This document shows positions 1 to 8,441 of a stretch of DNA of 55,708 nucleotides, piece by piece (within the stretch, counting starts at the first letter, position 1; each line of letters begins with the position of its first letter). This stretch comes from Lysobacterales bacterium (GTDB lineage: Bacteria > Pseudomonadota > Gammaproteobacteria > Xanthomonadales > SZUA-36): positions 1 to 55,708 of the forward strand of contig JAKITM010000005.1 of the NCBI GenBank assembly GCA_021648045.1, written 5' to 3'. The position numbers and the translations under genes are program-made. The notes beneath the pieces are model-generated. The model made no database searches and was not told the DNA's origin. It saw only the letters and a list, made by a program, of their open reading frames with translations.

Positions 1-127
1 AGCAACTTGAAAGAAAGGTCCTCGGTATCATGAGAAAACTACAAGCCCTTCCGGCTCGGGTTAAGAGCTACTTTTTACATCCAGCAATTCAGTACGCTGC
101 ATAGGGTATTTGGACGCTAGGTTAATA
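1..127. repeat. Contig-terminal inverted repeat, left copy
   Basis: These 127 bases are an exact reverse complement of the last 127 bases of the window (55582-55708), and the match stops at base 127. The repeat contains what looks like the 3' end of a transposase gene (3-104) and then an element end reading CCTAGCGTCC on the minus strand. I infer that it is the right end of an insertion sequence present at both contig ends in opposite orientation. Confidence 0.9.
3..104 (+). CDS. C-terminus of a transposase, partial (runs off the left edge)
   Basis: An open frame enters from the left edge and stops at TAG 102-104, leaving 33 codons. It ends in a basic stretch (RKLQALPARVKSYF) followed by HPAIQYAA. 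The style resembles the C-terminal tail of DDE transposases. About 12 bases after the stop the sequence reaches an apparent element end that on the other strand starts CCTAG. IS1380-family elements such as ISEcp1 also begin CCTAG, so that family is my best guess, but 33 residues cannot prove it. The same segment occurs inverted at 55605-55706. Confidence 0.5.
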   Translation, partial: QLERKVLGIMRKLQALPARVKSYFLHPAIQYAA

Positions 128-205
128 TACAAGATAGACCAAGGGAAGGATTAAGAAAGTAAATAATGTGACGACTAAGGTGAGTAAAGATAATTTGTTA
201 TTCAT
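122..205 (-). pseudogene. Start of a membrane or secreted protein gene cut by the IS end
   Basis: On the minus strand an ATG at 203-205 opens a 27-codon frame, MNNKLSLLTLVVTLFTFLIL then PLVYLVY. It stops at TAA 122-124, exactly where the terminal repeat begins. The product is almost entirely hydrophobic, like a signal peptide or first membrane helix. The stop lies in the AT-rich junction with the IS, so I read this as the 5' end of a gene truncated by the insertion. A genuine tiny membrane peptide is the alternative. No good ribosome binding site is visible. Confidence 0.3.
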
Positions 206-263
206 TATGTTTTTAGTTACATTTAATCAGAGGGTGTAATTTAAACTGTGTAACTGCCATTGG

Positions 264-488
264 TTAAATGTAGTCTTGCAAGCGGTCTTCAAATTCGATC
301 ATAAATCTATTCATCGCAACTTTCCAGTTCCGTATGGGCATCGTCCATTTTTTTGATGCGTCGCGTATGGCCAAATAAATGATTTTTTTAGCTGCATCAT
401 CGGTAGGGAATAATTTCCGTTTCTTCAGAACTTTCCGGATAACGCTGTTCAGCGACTGCGCTGTGCTTTTTAATCTCCGCACTTTCTT
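264..488 (-). pseudogene. IS256-family transposase, C-terminal fragment
   Basis: The minus-strand frame contains SLNSVIRKVLKKRKLFPTDD, IIYLAIRDASKKWTMPIRNW and NRFMIEFEDRL, which is the C-terminal signature of mutator-type (IS256) transposases. The frame stays open up to 584. Upstream of about residue 35 it loses resemblance: the family motif TTNAIESLN appears as KSTAQSLN and what precedes it is unrelated. Only the last ~70 residues of a ~400-residue enzyme remain, so this is a dead remnant. It abuts a second transposase fragment on the opposite strand at about 488, indicating nested insertions or a deletion junction. Confidence 0.8.
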
Positions 489-694
489 ACAATTTGTTTG
501 CCCTAATGCGTCAACTACTGCCGGCAGAGCTGGCTCAGCATCGCGCAATGACTCTGCGCTGGCGTTTGTATGCCATTGCGGCAAAAGTGGTTAAGACGGG
601 GCGGCAATTATTTGTAAAGCTAAAGGAAAAACATCGAACACTGTTGGAGAAAGTGCTAATAGCACTGAGGGAGTTTGAACCGCCGCCAATTTAA
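488..694 (+). pseudogene. IS1380-like DDE transposase, C-terminal fragment
   Basis: The plus-strand frame ending at TAA 692-694 reads LFALMRQLLPAELAQHRAM, RWRLYAIAAKVVKTGRQLFV and LKEKHRTLLEKVLIALREF. A C-terminal block of the form RWRLxAIAAKVVxxxRQLxVKL is characteristic of group-1 DDE (IS1380-like) transposases. There is no sensible start: the frame opens within the junction with the IS256 fragment. About 65 residues of a normally 400-500 residue protein remain. It is a different sequence from the transposase tail at the contig end. Confidence 0.65.
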
Positions 695-844
695 CCCAAT
701 ACTGGACACAAATGACGGTTTATACAGGATAGATCCGTCCAAAATGACCAAAAACGCCATTCGGGGACAGACACGGATGACACTAAGTTAAGCCATTATG
801 GATGCATTCAACGCCGATTTCCCCCAGCCCTGAAGCGGGGCAAT
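695..844. other. Non-coding remnant DNA between IS debris and the fad operon
   Basis: I see no gene here. The stretch contains CGGGGACAGACAC (763-775), a phrase common in short dispersed repeats of marine gammaproteobacteria, and otherwise nothing I can name. Confidence 0.3.
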
Positions 845-875
845 AAAAAGCCGGATAACAGCTACCCGGCTTTTT
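845..875. terminator. Rho-independent terminator of the fad operon (bidirectional)
   Basis: A perfect 10-bp stem, AAAAAGCCGG (845-854) with CCGGCTTTTT (866-875) and an 11-base loop, is A-rich on one side and T-rich on the other. It lies 22 bases beyond the stop of the minus-strand thiolase, so it should end the TetR-fadE-fadN-fadA transcript, and it could also stop read-through from the IS side. Confidence 0.85.
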
Positions 876-897
876 ATTTGCTCTATTTGAATTGAAT

Positions 898-2076
898 TTA
901 GTTCAGAATTTCAAAAATACCTGCCGCACCCATTCCAGTGCCAATACACATAGTCACCATGCCATATTTGAGTTTTTTCTCTCGCATGGCGTGGATCATT
1001 TTAGTGCTGAGGATTGCACCGGTTGCACCCAAGGGATGCCCCAGTGAGATTGCACCACCTAATGGATTGATTTTTTCCGGGTTTAGGCCGGTATCTTTAA
1101 TCACCGCTAGCGCCTGAGCAGCAAAGGCTTCATTCAATTCAATCCAGTCGAGGTCATCTTGATGTATTCCCGTTTGCTTGAGCACTTTGGGGATGGCGGC
1201 AATTGGGCCAATACCCATGATTTCTGGGGGTACGCCAGCAACCGAGAAACCACGAAATACGGCTAAAGGCTGAAGATTATATTCCTTAACTGCCGCTTCA
1301 CTGGCTAGCATTAATGCAGCAGCGCCATCAGACATTTGCGAGCTGTTGGCTGCAGTAACACTACCATTGGCTTTAAATACCGTGCGTAAGCGCGCGAGTA
1401 TTTCCAGCGAGCTATCAGCGCGTGCGCCTTCATCGGCACTAAACAGGCCTTCGCGCACTTGCACCACTGAGCCATCTGTTTGATAAGATCGGGTAGCAAT
1501 GGGCACAATACCGGTCGCAATGCCACTTTCTTGAGCTGCCAGTGCTTTTATATGGCTGTTATAGGCGAATTGGTCCTGGTCTTCCCGGCTGATCGCATAT
1601 TTATCGGCTACATTTTCAGCAGTTATGCCCATGCCATAGGCAATATTGATATGCTCGCTAGAAAATAAAGCCGGATTCATTTCAACCTTGTTGCCCATCA
1701 TCGGTACCATGGTCATGGATTCGGTACCACCGGCGAGCATCAGATCGGCTTCACCCAGGCGAATGCGATCCGCAGCCATGGCAATGGTTTGCAGCCCGGA
1801 TGAGCAAAAGCGGTTAACCGTTACGCCTGGTACTGCATCCGGTAATCCGGCTAATAACACGCCTATTCTGGCAATATTCATACCTTGTGGGCCTTCCGGC
1901 ATGGCACAACCAATAATCGCATCCTCGATGCGAGCAGGGTCAATTCCACCAGCCGCACTAACGGCGTTCTGAATAACATGGGCAAGCATGTCATCGGGGC
2001 GGGTTTTGCTTAACGAGCCACGGAAAGCTTTGCCAACCGGGGTGCGGGTAGCGGAAACAATATAAGCATCTTGCAT
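898..2076 (-). CDS. fadA: Acetyl-CoA C-acyltransferase (3-ketoacyl-CoA thiolase)
   Basis: This enzyme performs the last step of beta-oxidation, splitting 3-ketoacyl-CoA with CoA into acetyl-CoA and a shortened acyl-CoA. At 392 residues it has normal thiolase length. The acylated cysteine is C91 in NRFCSSG; the later signature blocks are NEAFA, GGAISLGHPLGATGA (histidine) and CIGTGMGAAG (second cysteine). The start has a good AGGAGT ribosome site 8 bases upstream. It is the last gene of a minus-strand operon, 65 bp after the bifunctional dehydrogenase/hydratase, and is followed by a strong terminator. The thiolase assignment is certain; whether it matches E. coli FadA or only belongs to the same superfamily branch is less so. 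Confidence 0.93.
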   Translation of the reverse strand: MQDAYIVSATRTPVGKAFRGSLSKTRPDDMLAHVIQNAVSAAGGIDPARIEDAIIGCAMPEGPQGMNIARIGVLLAGLPDAVPGVTVNRFCSSGLQTIAMAADRIRLGEADLMLAGGTESMTMVPMMGNKVEMNPALFSSEHINIAYGMGITAENVADKYAISREDQDQFAYNSHIKALAAQESGIATGIVPIATRSYQTDGSVVQVREGLFSADEGARADSSLEILARLRTVFKANGSVTAANSSQMSDGAAALMLASEAAVKEYNLQPLAVFRGFSVAGVPPEIMGIGPIAAIPKVLKQTGIHQDDLDWIELNEAFAAQALAVIKDTGLNPEKINPLGGAISLGHPLGATGAILSTKMIHAMREKKLKYGMVTMCIGTGMGAAGIFEILN

Positions 2077-2141
2077 TCTAAATTACTCCTGAATTCTCTT
2101 ATTACATTCTTATGTCAGACATCTGGCCGATTAATTGCCGA

Positions 2142-4508
2142 TTAATTGCGTAAGGGTTTGCCATTTTTCAGCATGAAAGCGACTCGCTCGAGTGTTTTTG
2201 GCATCTGTGCCAGCTCTAGGAAGTTTTCCCGCTCGAGTTTTATTAACCAGTCTTCGTCAACTCTAGATTCGGCATCGACTTCGCCACCACAAAGCACTGT
2301 TGCTACGCGCTCAGAAACCACATAATCGTGATCGGAGATAAAATTACCGGCTTGCATATTGACTAAAGCTGTGCGGAAATTCGCTATTCCAGTACGCCCT
2401 GCAACCGCGTGTTTAATGTGGCGTAACGGTGGACGATAGCCGGATTCCGCCATGGCTTTGACTTGTTGATGAGCTACGAATAGTGTTTCTTCCGTATTCA
2501 TAATCACTACATCGCTAGGGCGTAGGTAACCAAAACTCAATGCCTCATGAGCGCTGGCGGTTACTTTACCCATTGCAATTTGTTCAAAATATTGCTGCAA
2601 CAGTGCGGATGAATCCCCGGCAACAGTATTTGTGCGGGAACGCAGTGCCAGTTCTTTAGTTCCACCACCGGCAGGTAGCAGGCCAACACCGGCTTCTACC
2701 AGACCGATATAACTTTCGTGTGCGGCAACCACGCGGGCACAATGCATTAGAATTTCAGCGCCGCCTCCTAATGCCAACCCACGCACGGCGGCAACGGTGG
2801 GTACCATTGAATACTTCAGGCGTAAGTTCACCCGTTGGAAACCATCAATCATTGCTTCAAGGTCGTCGATTCGGCCCTCTTTAACCATGGTTGCCATACC
2901 AAATAGGTCGGCACCGGCGCAGAAGGGGCCTTTGGGCTGCCAAATCAGCAAGCCAGTATATTTAGCTTCGGCTGTATCGATGGCGATATTAATATCGGCA
3001 ACCAGGGCATCATTGACAGTGTTCATTTTGGTTTTAAAACTAAGAATGGCGACCTTGCCATCCAGTGTCCACAACCTACTGGCATCCGTTTCAATGATGG
3101 TTTCGCCGTGTTCAGTTGGCTCACCCAATAAACGCTGCGGTTGCAACTGTCGGCGGTAAACCGGCAGGCTTGAGCGCGGGCTGTACTCGCCGCGTGCCGC
3201 CGACCAGGATCCTTGAATGCCGTGCACACCTTCACGCCCATCACTCGCCCATGCGGGTAGGGCGATATTGGCCATGCTCTTACCTTGGTCTATATCTTCA
3301 TTAATCCATTCACAAACCTGCTGCCAGCCCGCCGCTTGCCAAATTTCAAACGGTCCTTGTTTCCAGCCATAACCCCAACGAATCGCTTCATCTAACTCGC
3401 GCGCGCTATCTGCAATTTTGCCAAGATGAAAAGCACAGTAGTGAAATAAATCTCGGAACATCGCCCATAGGAACTTAGCTTCGCGGGTATCGCTATTGCG
3501 CAAAGCTGCGAGTTTTTCACCCCAGTCACGAATTTTTAAAATAGCTTTGACTTCATCCGGTAGGCTGTAATCTGCAGGTCGGTAATGATGGCCGTCTAAA
3601 ACTTCAATCACTTTCCCCTTTTTACGGAATACACCCTGACGGGTCTTCTGTCCCAGATCGCCTTTTTGAATCAGGTAGTCCAGCCATTCGGGTTTTTGAT
3701 AATATTTCGCCCAGGGGTCATTTGGCAGGGTGTTGGTCAGGGTATTGATGGTATGCCCCATAGTATCCAGACCCACTACATCGGCGGTACGGTAAGTCGC
3801 GCTTTTCGGGCGGCCAATAGCTGGGCCGGTGAGAGCATCAACGGTATCAAAACCAAGGTTAAAACCTTTGGTGTGATGCATGGTTGCTAACATTGAAAAC
3901 ATACCAATACGGTTGGCAATAAAGTTAGGGGTGTCTTCAGCGCGTACAACGCCTTTACCCAGTGTTGTGATTGAAAAGGCCTCAAGTGCATCCAGCACCC
4001 AGGCATCAGTGCCTGCATGCGGAATGATTTCAGCCAAGTTCATATACCGCGGTGGGTTAAAGAAGTGGATGCCACAGAAGCGATGCCGCAGCGACTCTGG
4101 AAGCACCGTTGCCAACTCACCGATGCCAAGCCCGGATGTGTTGGTCGCCAAAATTGCATTTTCGCCAATATGGTTTTCGATTTTATCGTAAAGATCTTTT
4201 TTCCAGTCCATGCGCTCACCAATGGCCTCAATGACAAGATCGCAGTCATCTAACAGGTGCAGGTGCTGATCATAGTTTGCGGGAATAATCAGGTTTGTGA
4301 CTTGAGAAAACCCCAGTGGTGATGGTTTGAGTTTTTTCAGACCGGCAATCGCCTTCTTAACCATCGCATTAGGATCACCTTCTTTAGCAGCGAGCTCGAA
4401 AAGCACGGTTTCAATTCCTGAGTTGACCAGGTGAGCGGCGATTTGCGCACCCATGACACCGGCTCCGAGAACCGCTGCGCGGCGAACTAGCTTGGTTTTA
4501 TTTTTCAT
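2142..4508 (-). CDS. 3-hydroxyacyl-CoA dehydrogenase / enoyl-CoA hydratase, FadN-type domain order
   Basis: A bifunctional beta-oxidation enzyme of 788 residues. The dehydrogenase comes first: NAD-binding GAGVMG at residues 15-20, catalytic HFFNP with H148, and E160. The crotonase (hydratase) half follows at about residues 490-690, with CAGADL, LALGGGAEI and GLVEAGVGLLPAGGG carrying the two catalytic glutamates. This is the reverse of the FadB/FadJ order and matches Bacillus FadN, including its length of about 789. I place the start at the ATG at 4508, which has AAGGAAG 5 bases upstream; the frame stays open 18 codons further but without a ribosome site. It lies between fadE and the thiolase gene, so the operon order fadE-fadN-fadA has the same three partners as the Bacillus fadNAE operon. 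Confidence 0.9.
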   Translation of the reverse strand: MKNKTKLVRRAAVLGAGVMGAQIAAHLVNSGIETVLFELAAKEGDPNAMVKKAIAGLKKLKPSPLGFSQVTNLIIPANYDQHLHLLDDCDLVIEAIGERMDWKKDLYDKIENHIGENAILATNTSGLGIGELATVLPESLRHRFCGIHFFNPPRYMNLAEIIPHAGTDAWVLDALEAFSITTLGKGVVRAEDTPNFIANRIGMFSMLATMHHTKGFNLGFDTVDALTGPAIGRPKSATYRTADVVGLDTMGHTINTLTNTLPNDPWAKYYQKPEWLDYLIQKGDLGQKTRQGVFRKKGKVIEVLDGHHYRPADYSLPDEVKAILKIRDWGEKLAALRNSDTREAKFLWAMFRDLFHYCAFHLGKIADSARELDEAIRWGYGWKQGPFEIWQAAGWQQVCEWINEDIDQGKSMANIALPAWASDGREGVHGIQGSWSAARGEYSPRSSLPVYRRQLQPQRLLGEPTEHGETIIETDASRLWTLDGKVAILSFKTKMNTVNDALVADINIAIDTAEAKYTGLLIWQPKGPFCAGADLFGMATMVKEGRIDDLEAMIDGFQRVNLRLKYSMVPTVAAVRGLALGGGAEILMHCARVVAAHESYIGLVEAGVGLLPAGGGTKELALRSRTNTVAGDSSALLQQYFEQIAMGKVTASAHEALSFGYLRPSDVVIMNTEETLFVAHQQVKAMAESGYRPPLRHIKHAVAGRTGIANFRTALVNMQAGNFISDHDYVVSERVATVLCGGEVDAESRVDEDWLIKLERENFLELAQMPKTLERVAFMLKNGKPLRN

Positions 4509-4565
4509 CTTACTTCCTTTAATTAAACTAACTTTGTTTATAAAATATTTTTGATCCGGCAAAGC

Positions 4566-7001
4566 TCACATCGGTGTTGCATCTGCAGGGAATTCATCTA
4601 CGCTAATAACCTTGATTGCAAGCTCCTGTGCTGTGCGTACTAATTCCGCCTGGTCTTGAGTAATGATACTGGTTGCCAAGCCGCGTTCAATCAGCGCTTC
4701 ATAATTGGTAATGCCAACAGCTTCTTTAAACGCATTTTTTAGCGCGCGCTCAGGCACAACGGCCTTTCTGTCGGCTGTAAAAGCTTGCATCAGCAAGCCG
4801 GTAGCATCGTCTTTGTCGGAAATATACATGCCTTCCATTAAGCGATCACGACTTGGGCAGTCGGTTAATAACAGGCGTGCCACATGCTTGCCACAGGTAT
4901 CTCTGGGGCCTTCGTAGGGTAAGCCAAAGGGGAAGATTACCAGGCGGATTAGTTTGCCTACAAACGGCAGCGGATAGTTGCGTAAAATCCCCACAATCCG
5001 AGTCTGCATGATATACAAGCTGTCCTGCATTGCCCAATGTACTAGCGGCATATCTTCTTTTGGTTGGCCATCATCTTCAAATTTCTTGAGCACAGCGGAT
5101 GCCAAGTAAAGGTGTGAGAGTATATCTGCGAGCCTTCCGGAGGTTTTTTCTTTGAATTTGAAGCTACCACCATAAGTTGCCAGAATAAAATCAGCAATAA
5201 AAGTAAAGGCGGAGCTCATCCGGGTGAGTTGGCGGTAGTATCGCGCCGTGGGGCCCTCTACCGGCGAGCGAACCCATCTTGCACTGGTTACCCCTAGCAC
5301 AAAGGTTCTGACTTTATTGCTGATCACAAAACCAATGTGTCCGAACAGCGCCCGATCGAAGTTCAAAAGACCTTCATTTCCATCCGGGTTTGCGGCTGCT
5401 TCCATTTCTTTTAATAACCACGGATGACAGCGAATGGCACCCTGACCAAAAATTATCATACTGCGGGTTAGAATATTTGCGCCCTCAACTGTGATCGCAA
5501 CCGGGGTTGATTTATACACGGTAGAAAGATAGTTATTCGGCCCTTCAATAATACCCTTGCCACCATGGATATCCATAGCGTCATTGATTACCAGACGACC
5601 ACCTTCGGTTAATTGTTGCTTGAGTATGGCGGATAATACCGAGGGTTTTTCACCTTCCATCAAAGCTGCCAGTGTTAGCAGTCTGCCGGCATCCATTCGG
5701 TAAGCGTTACCACCGATGCGTGCGAGTGGTTCTTCTATGCCTTCAAAATAGCCGATGGGCATATTAAATTGCCGACGAATTCTTGCATAAGAACCGGAAA
5801 AAATAGCGGCAGCTTTACCACCGGCAGTTCCCAGCGCCGGCAGGGAAATTGCGCGGCCTGCAGCCAGTGACTGCATCAGCATGCGCCAACCTTGACCAAT
5901 GCGTTCCTGGCCACCAATGATCCAGTCCATAGGAATGAATACATCCTTGCCACGGGTAGGCCCATTCATAAAGGCTGAGCCGATAGGTATATGTCGGGCA
6001 CCGATTTCTACCCCAGGGGTAGATGAGGGAATTAATGCGCAGGTTATACCCAAGTCTTTTTTGTTGCCCAGCAATCCATTCGGGTCAACGGCCCGGAATG
6101 CCAAGCCAAGCAGGGTGGCGACCGGTGCCAGGGTAATATAGCGCTTGTCCCAGGTAACACTGAGTCCAAGAACTTCTTTACCTTCAAATTCACCCATGCA
6201 GACAACACCCTCATCCGGCATTCCGGCTGCATCCGAACCGGCAGCAGGTGCGGTTAGGGCGAAGCAGGGGATATCTTCTGAGCTTGCCAAGCGCGGCAGG
6301 TAATGGTTTTTTTGTTCCTCGGTACCATAATGTAAAAGCAATTCGCCTGGCCCTAGAGAGTTGGGCACCATCACGGTTACAGCCGCGGTTACATTGCGTG
6401 AAGAAATCATCATAACTACTGCAGAATTGGCGTAGGCAGAGAACTCAAGCCCGCCATAGGGTTTTGGAATGATCATACTGAAAAAGCGATGTTCTTTCAG
6501 GTAGTTCCAGATTTCCTTGGGCAGGTCATTATTCTGCCTGACTTCCCACTCGTCCAGCATTCCGCAGAGAGTCTTAACTGGCCCGTCAATAAAAGCTTGC
6601 TCTTCATCGGTTAATTCAGGTTTTTTTACTTCGAGCAGTTTCTTCCACTTGGGTTTTCCGGAAAAAAGCTCAGCGTCCCACCAAATAGTACCGGCCTCAA
6701 GGGCTTCGCGTTCGGTATCGGACATCGTTGGTAGCACACCTTTAAACCAGCTGAACAAAGGTTTGGATACTAATTTTCGGCGCAGAGGAGTGATACTTAA
6801 AAAACCAAGGATAAGTGTGATTAACAAGGGCAGCAGTACAACCCATAGTGCTTGGTCTAAATTCTGATAGCTAAACAAACCAAGTGCCGTGACGGCTGCC
6901 ATGCTCCCAAGCCATATCAACAATGGTGCGCGAAAATAAGCCAAGGATATGACAATTCCCAAAAGGACGGTGATGTGTAGCAATACGATAACAATACTCA
7001 T
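4566..7001 (-). CDS. fadE: Acyl-CoA dehydrogenase, FadE type
   Basis: First step of beta-oxidation: FAD-dependent dehydrogenation of acyl-CoA to trans-2-enoyl-CoA. At 811 residues it has the size of E. coli FadE (814), much longer than ordinary acyl-CoA dehydrogenases (~380). The first ~75 residues hold two or three membrane segments (MSIVIVLLHITVLLGIVISL, then WVVLLPLLITLILGFL). The flavin-binding core follows (FALTAPAAGSDAAG, WDKRYITLAPVATLLGLAF), with GGKGIIEGPNNYL and VEGANILTRSMIIFGQGAIR further on. Its ATG shares one base with the stop (TAATG) of the upstream TetR gene, so the two are almost certainly co-transcribed and translationally coupled. Confidence 0.95.
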   Translation of the reverse strand: MSIVIVLLHITVLLGIVISLAYFRAPLLIWLGSMAAVTALGLFSYQNLDQALWVVLLPLLITLILGFLSITPLRRKLVSKPLFSWFKGVLPTMSDTEREALEAGTIWWDAELFSGKPKWKKLLEVKKPELTDEEQAFIDGPVKTLCGMLDEWEVRQNNDLPKEIWNYLKEHRFFSMIIPKPYGGLEFSAYANSAVVMMISSRNVTAAVTVMVPNSLGPGELLLHYGTEEQKNHYLPRLASSEDIPCFALTAPAAGSDAAGMPDEGVVCMGEFEGKEVLGLSVTWDKRYITLAPVATLLGLAFRAVDPNGLLGNKKDLGITCALIPSSTPGVEIGARHIPIGSAFMNGPTRGKDVFIPMDWIIGGQERIGQGWRMLMQSLAAGRAISLPALGTAGGKAAAIFSGSYARIRRQFNMPIGYFEGIEEPLARIGGNAYRMDAGRLLTLAALMEGEKPSVLSAILKQQLTEGGRLVINDAMDIHGGKGIIEGPNNYLSTVYKSTPVAITVEGANILTRSMIIFGQGAIRCHPWLLKEMEAAANPDGNEGLLNFDRALFGHIGFVISNKVRTFVLGVTSARWVRSPVEGPTARYYRQLTRMSSAFTFIADFILATYGGSFKFKEKTSGRLADILSHLYLASAVLKKFEDDGQPKEDMPLVHWAMQDSLYIMQTRIVGILRNYPLPFVGKLIRLVIFPFGLPYEGPRDTCGKHVARLLLTDCPSRDRLMEGMYISDKDDATGLLMQAFTADRKAVVPERALKNAFKEAVGITNYEALIERGLATSIITQDQAELVRTAQELAIKVISVDEFPADATPM

Positions 7002-7702
7002 TATGATTTTCCGTGTTCTTGAATTGAATTGATTATCGGAACAGCAGTATTGCCGCCCAAATTAAACAGGTCTTTTTGTGCCAACGATGGTTGAAAGCTG
7101 CGAATTCCGGCAGCAGCAAAGGTCACTAGGCGGTCAGCTTCACTTAAAACGCCAGATTCTGGGTTTTCTGAATTACTGAAGTGCCCGCTAAAATCAGCCA
7201 TTACATAGGTTAGCGCACCAATTACAAAGTCCAGTTGCCAACGCAATTCCCGAGCGGGCATGTCTGGCATTATTTCTTGAATTATTTGTGCAAAGCGCTT
7301 CATCACATGCCCATATTGTTTGGCTAAAAAGCTATGCAGTTCCTCATTGTTTTCCGCATATATCCTGGCTATTAGCTTAACAAAACGGGCGCCGCCAGTT
7401 TGCTGATCTCTTGATAGCTTAAGTGCAGGGTATATCAAAGCTCGTAAGACCTCTTCGAGGTAAATCGGTTGGTTTGTAGAAGTTACTTTAGCCAGTCGTT
7501 GCAGGCGTTCTTTATTTAGACTGTCCATGTGATGTCTAAATACTTCGACTATAAGCGATTGTTTATTTCCAAAGTGGTAATTAACCGCTGCAAGGTTCAC
7601 CCTTGCATGCTGAGTAATTTCCCGTAGCGAAGTGCAAGCTATTCCCTGTTCTGAGAATAAGGTTTCAGCGGACAATAAGATTTTCTGCTGGGTGCTCGGC
7701 AT
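7001..7702 (-). CDS. TetR-family regulator of fatty-acid degradation (PsrA-like)
   Basis: A 233-residue TetR regulator. The N-terminal helix-turn-helix spans residues 8-55 (ILLSAETLFSEQGIACTSLR, then VNLAAVNYHFGNKQSL). NLAAVNYHFG is close to that of Pseudomonas PsrA, a fatty-acid-responsive repressor. The C-terminal part is the variable ligand-binding domain, with FVIGALTYVMADF near residue 160. It heads the operon with fadE, the FadN-type enzyme and the thiolase, so it probably represses these genes and itself and is released by acyl-CoA or free fatty acid. A perfect palindrome 50 bp upstream is the obvious binding site. The ligand is inference. Confidence 0.85.
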   Translation of the reverse strand: MPSTQQKILLSAETLFSEQGIACTSLREITQHARVNLAAVNYHFGNKQSLIVEVFRHHMDSLNKERLQRLAKVTSTNQPIYLEEVLRALIYPALKLSRDQQTGGARFVKLIARIYAENNEELHSFLAKQYGHVMKRFAQIIQEIMPDMPARELRWQLDFVIGALTYVMADFSGHFSNSENPESGVLSEADRLVTFAAAGIRSFQPSLAQKDLFNLGGNTAVPIINSIQEHGKS

Positions 7703-7751
7703 GCATATACTTTAGCGAATATTCTGGATTCAAACAAGCGTTTTAATTAAG

Positions 7752-7768
7752 CGTATGAAAATCATACG
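7752..7768. promoter_or_regulatory. Candidate operator of the TetR-fad operon
   Basis: A perfect inverted repeat, CGTATGA-AAA-TCATACG (17 bases), sits 50 bp upstream of the TetR start within the 299-bp gap shared with the divergent ndk gene. Size, symmetry and position fit a TetR-type autoregulatory operator. I saw no second copy of this palindrome by eye upstream of the other fad genes here. Confidence 0.65.
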
Positions 7769-8001
7769 AATACTTTTGTTAAACGCAGGCCAAAGGGGAG
7801 TAAGTCCAGCAATCGAAAGCAAGCGCACCCAGGTGTTTTCTTTGCAGAGCTACTAGGTTTCGGCGCTTGAAGTTAGAGGCGTTTATAATTGCTTAAACCT
7901 GCCTTGGGGGCTACAATGGCAAAGATTTTTCATGCGCATTGATTTTATCCATAGAATCAATGAATAACCATTATTATTAATAAGATAAAAGGAAGTTTTA
8001 A

Positions 8002-8427
8002 GTGTCTATCGAGAGAACATTTTCAATCATAAAGCCCGATGCCGTAGCAAAAAATGTTATTGGCCAGATTTACAGCCGCTTCGAGCAGGCCGGACTGAAG
8101 ATTATCGCATCTCAGTATCGTCAGCTCTCAACTGCTGAAGCCGAAGGTTTTTATGCGGTTCATAGCGAGCGTCCATTTTTTGCCGACCTGGTTAAGTTCA
8201 TGACATCGGGCCCAGTGATGCTGCAAGTCCTTGAAGGTGAGGATGCTATTGCTACTAACCGTAAACTGATGGGTGCAACTAACCCGATGGAAGCCGAGTC
8301 CGGTACTATTCGTGCAGATTTTGCCGAAAGCATTGATGCCAATGCTGTTCATGGTTCAGATGCAACAGAAACTGCGGCCGAAGAAATCGCCTATTTCTTC
8401 AGCGGTTGTGATATTCACTCGCGTTAG
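8002..8427 (+). CDS. ndk: Nucleoside diphosphate kinase
   Basis: Transfers the terminal phosphate of ATP to nucleoside diphosphates, balancing NTP and dNTP pools in the cytoplasm. The 141-residue protein has the family's full length, with the catalytic histidine H117 in NAVHGSD and the N-terminal TFSIIKPDAV block. The start is GTG at 8002, preceded by AAGGAAG 5-6 bases upstream. It is the first gene of the classic ndk-rlmN-pilF-rodZ-hisS-yfgM-bamB-der array. A TATAAT (7884-7889) in the 5' gap is a plausible -10 element, though no convincing -35 goes with it. Confidence 0.97.
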   Translation: MSIERTFSIIKPDAVAKNVIGQIYSRFEQAGLKIIASQYRQLSTAEAEGFYAVHSERPFFADLVKFMTSGPVMLQVLEGEDAIATNRKLMGATNPMEAESGTIRADFAESIDANAVHGSDATETAAEEIAYFFSGCDIHSR

Positions 8428-8441
8428 ATTATTGCTGTCTT

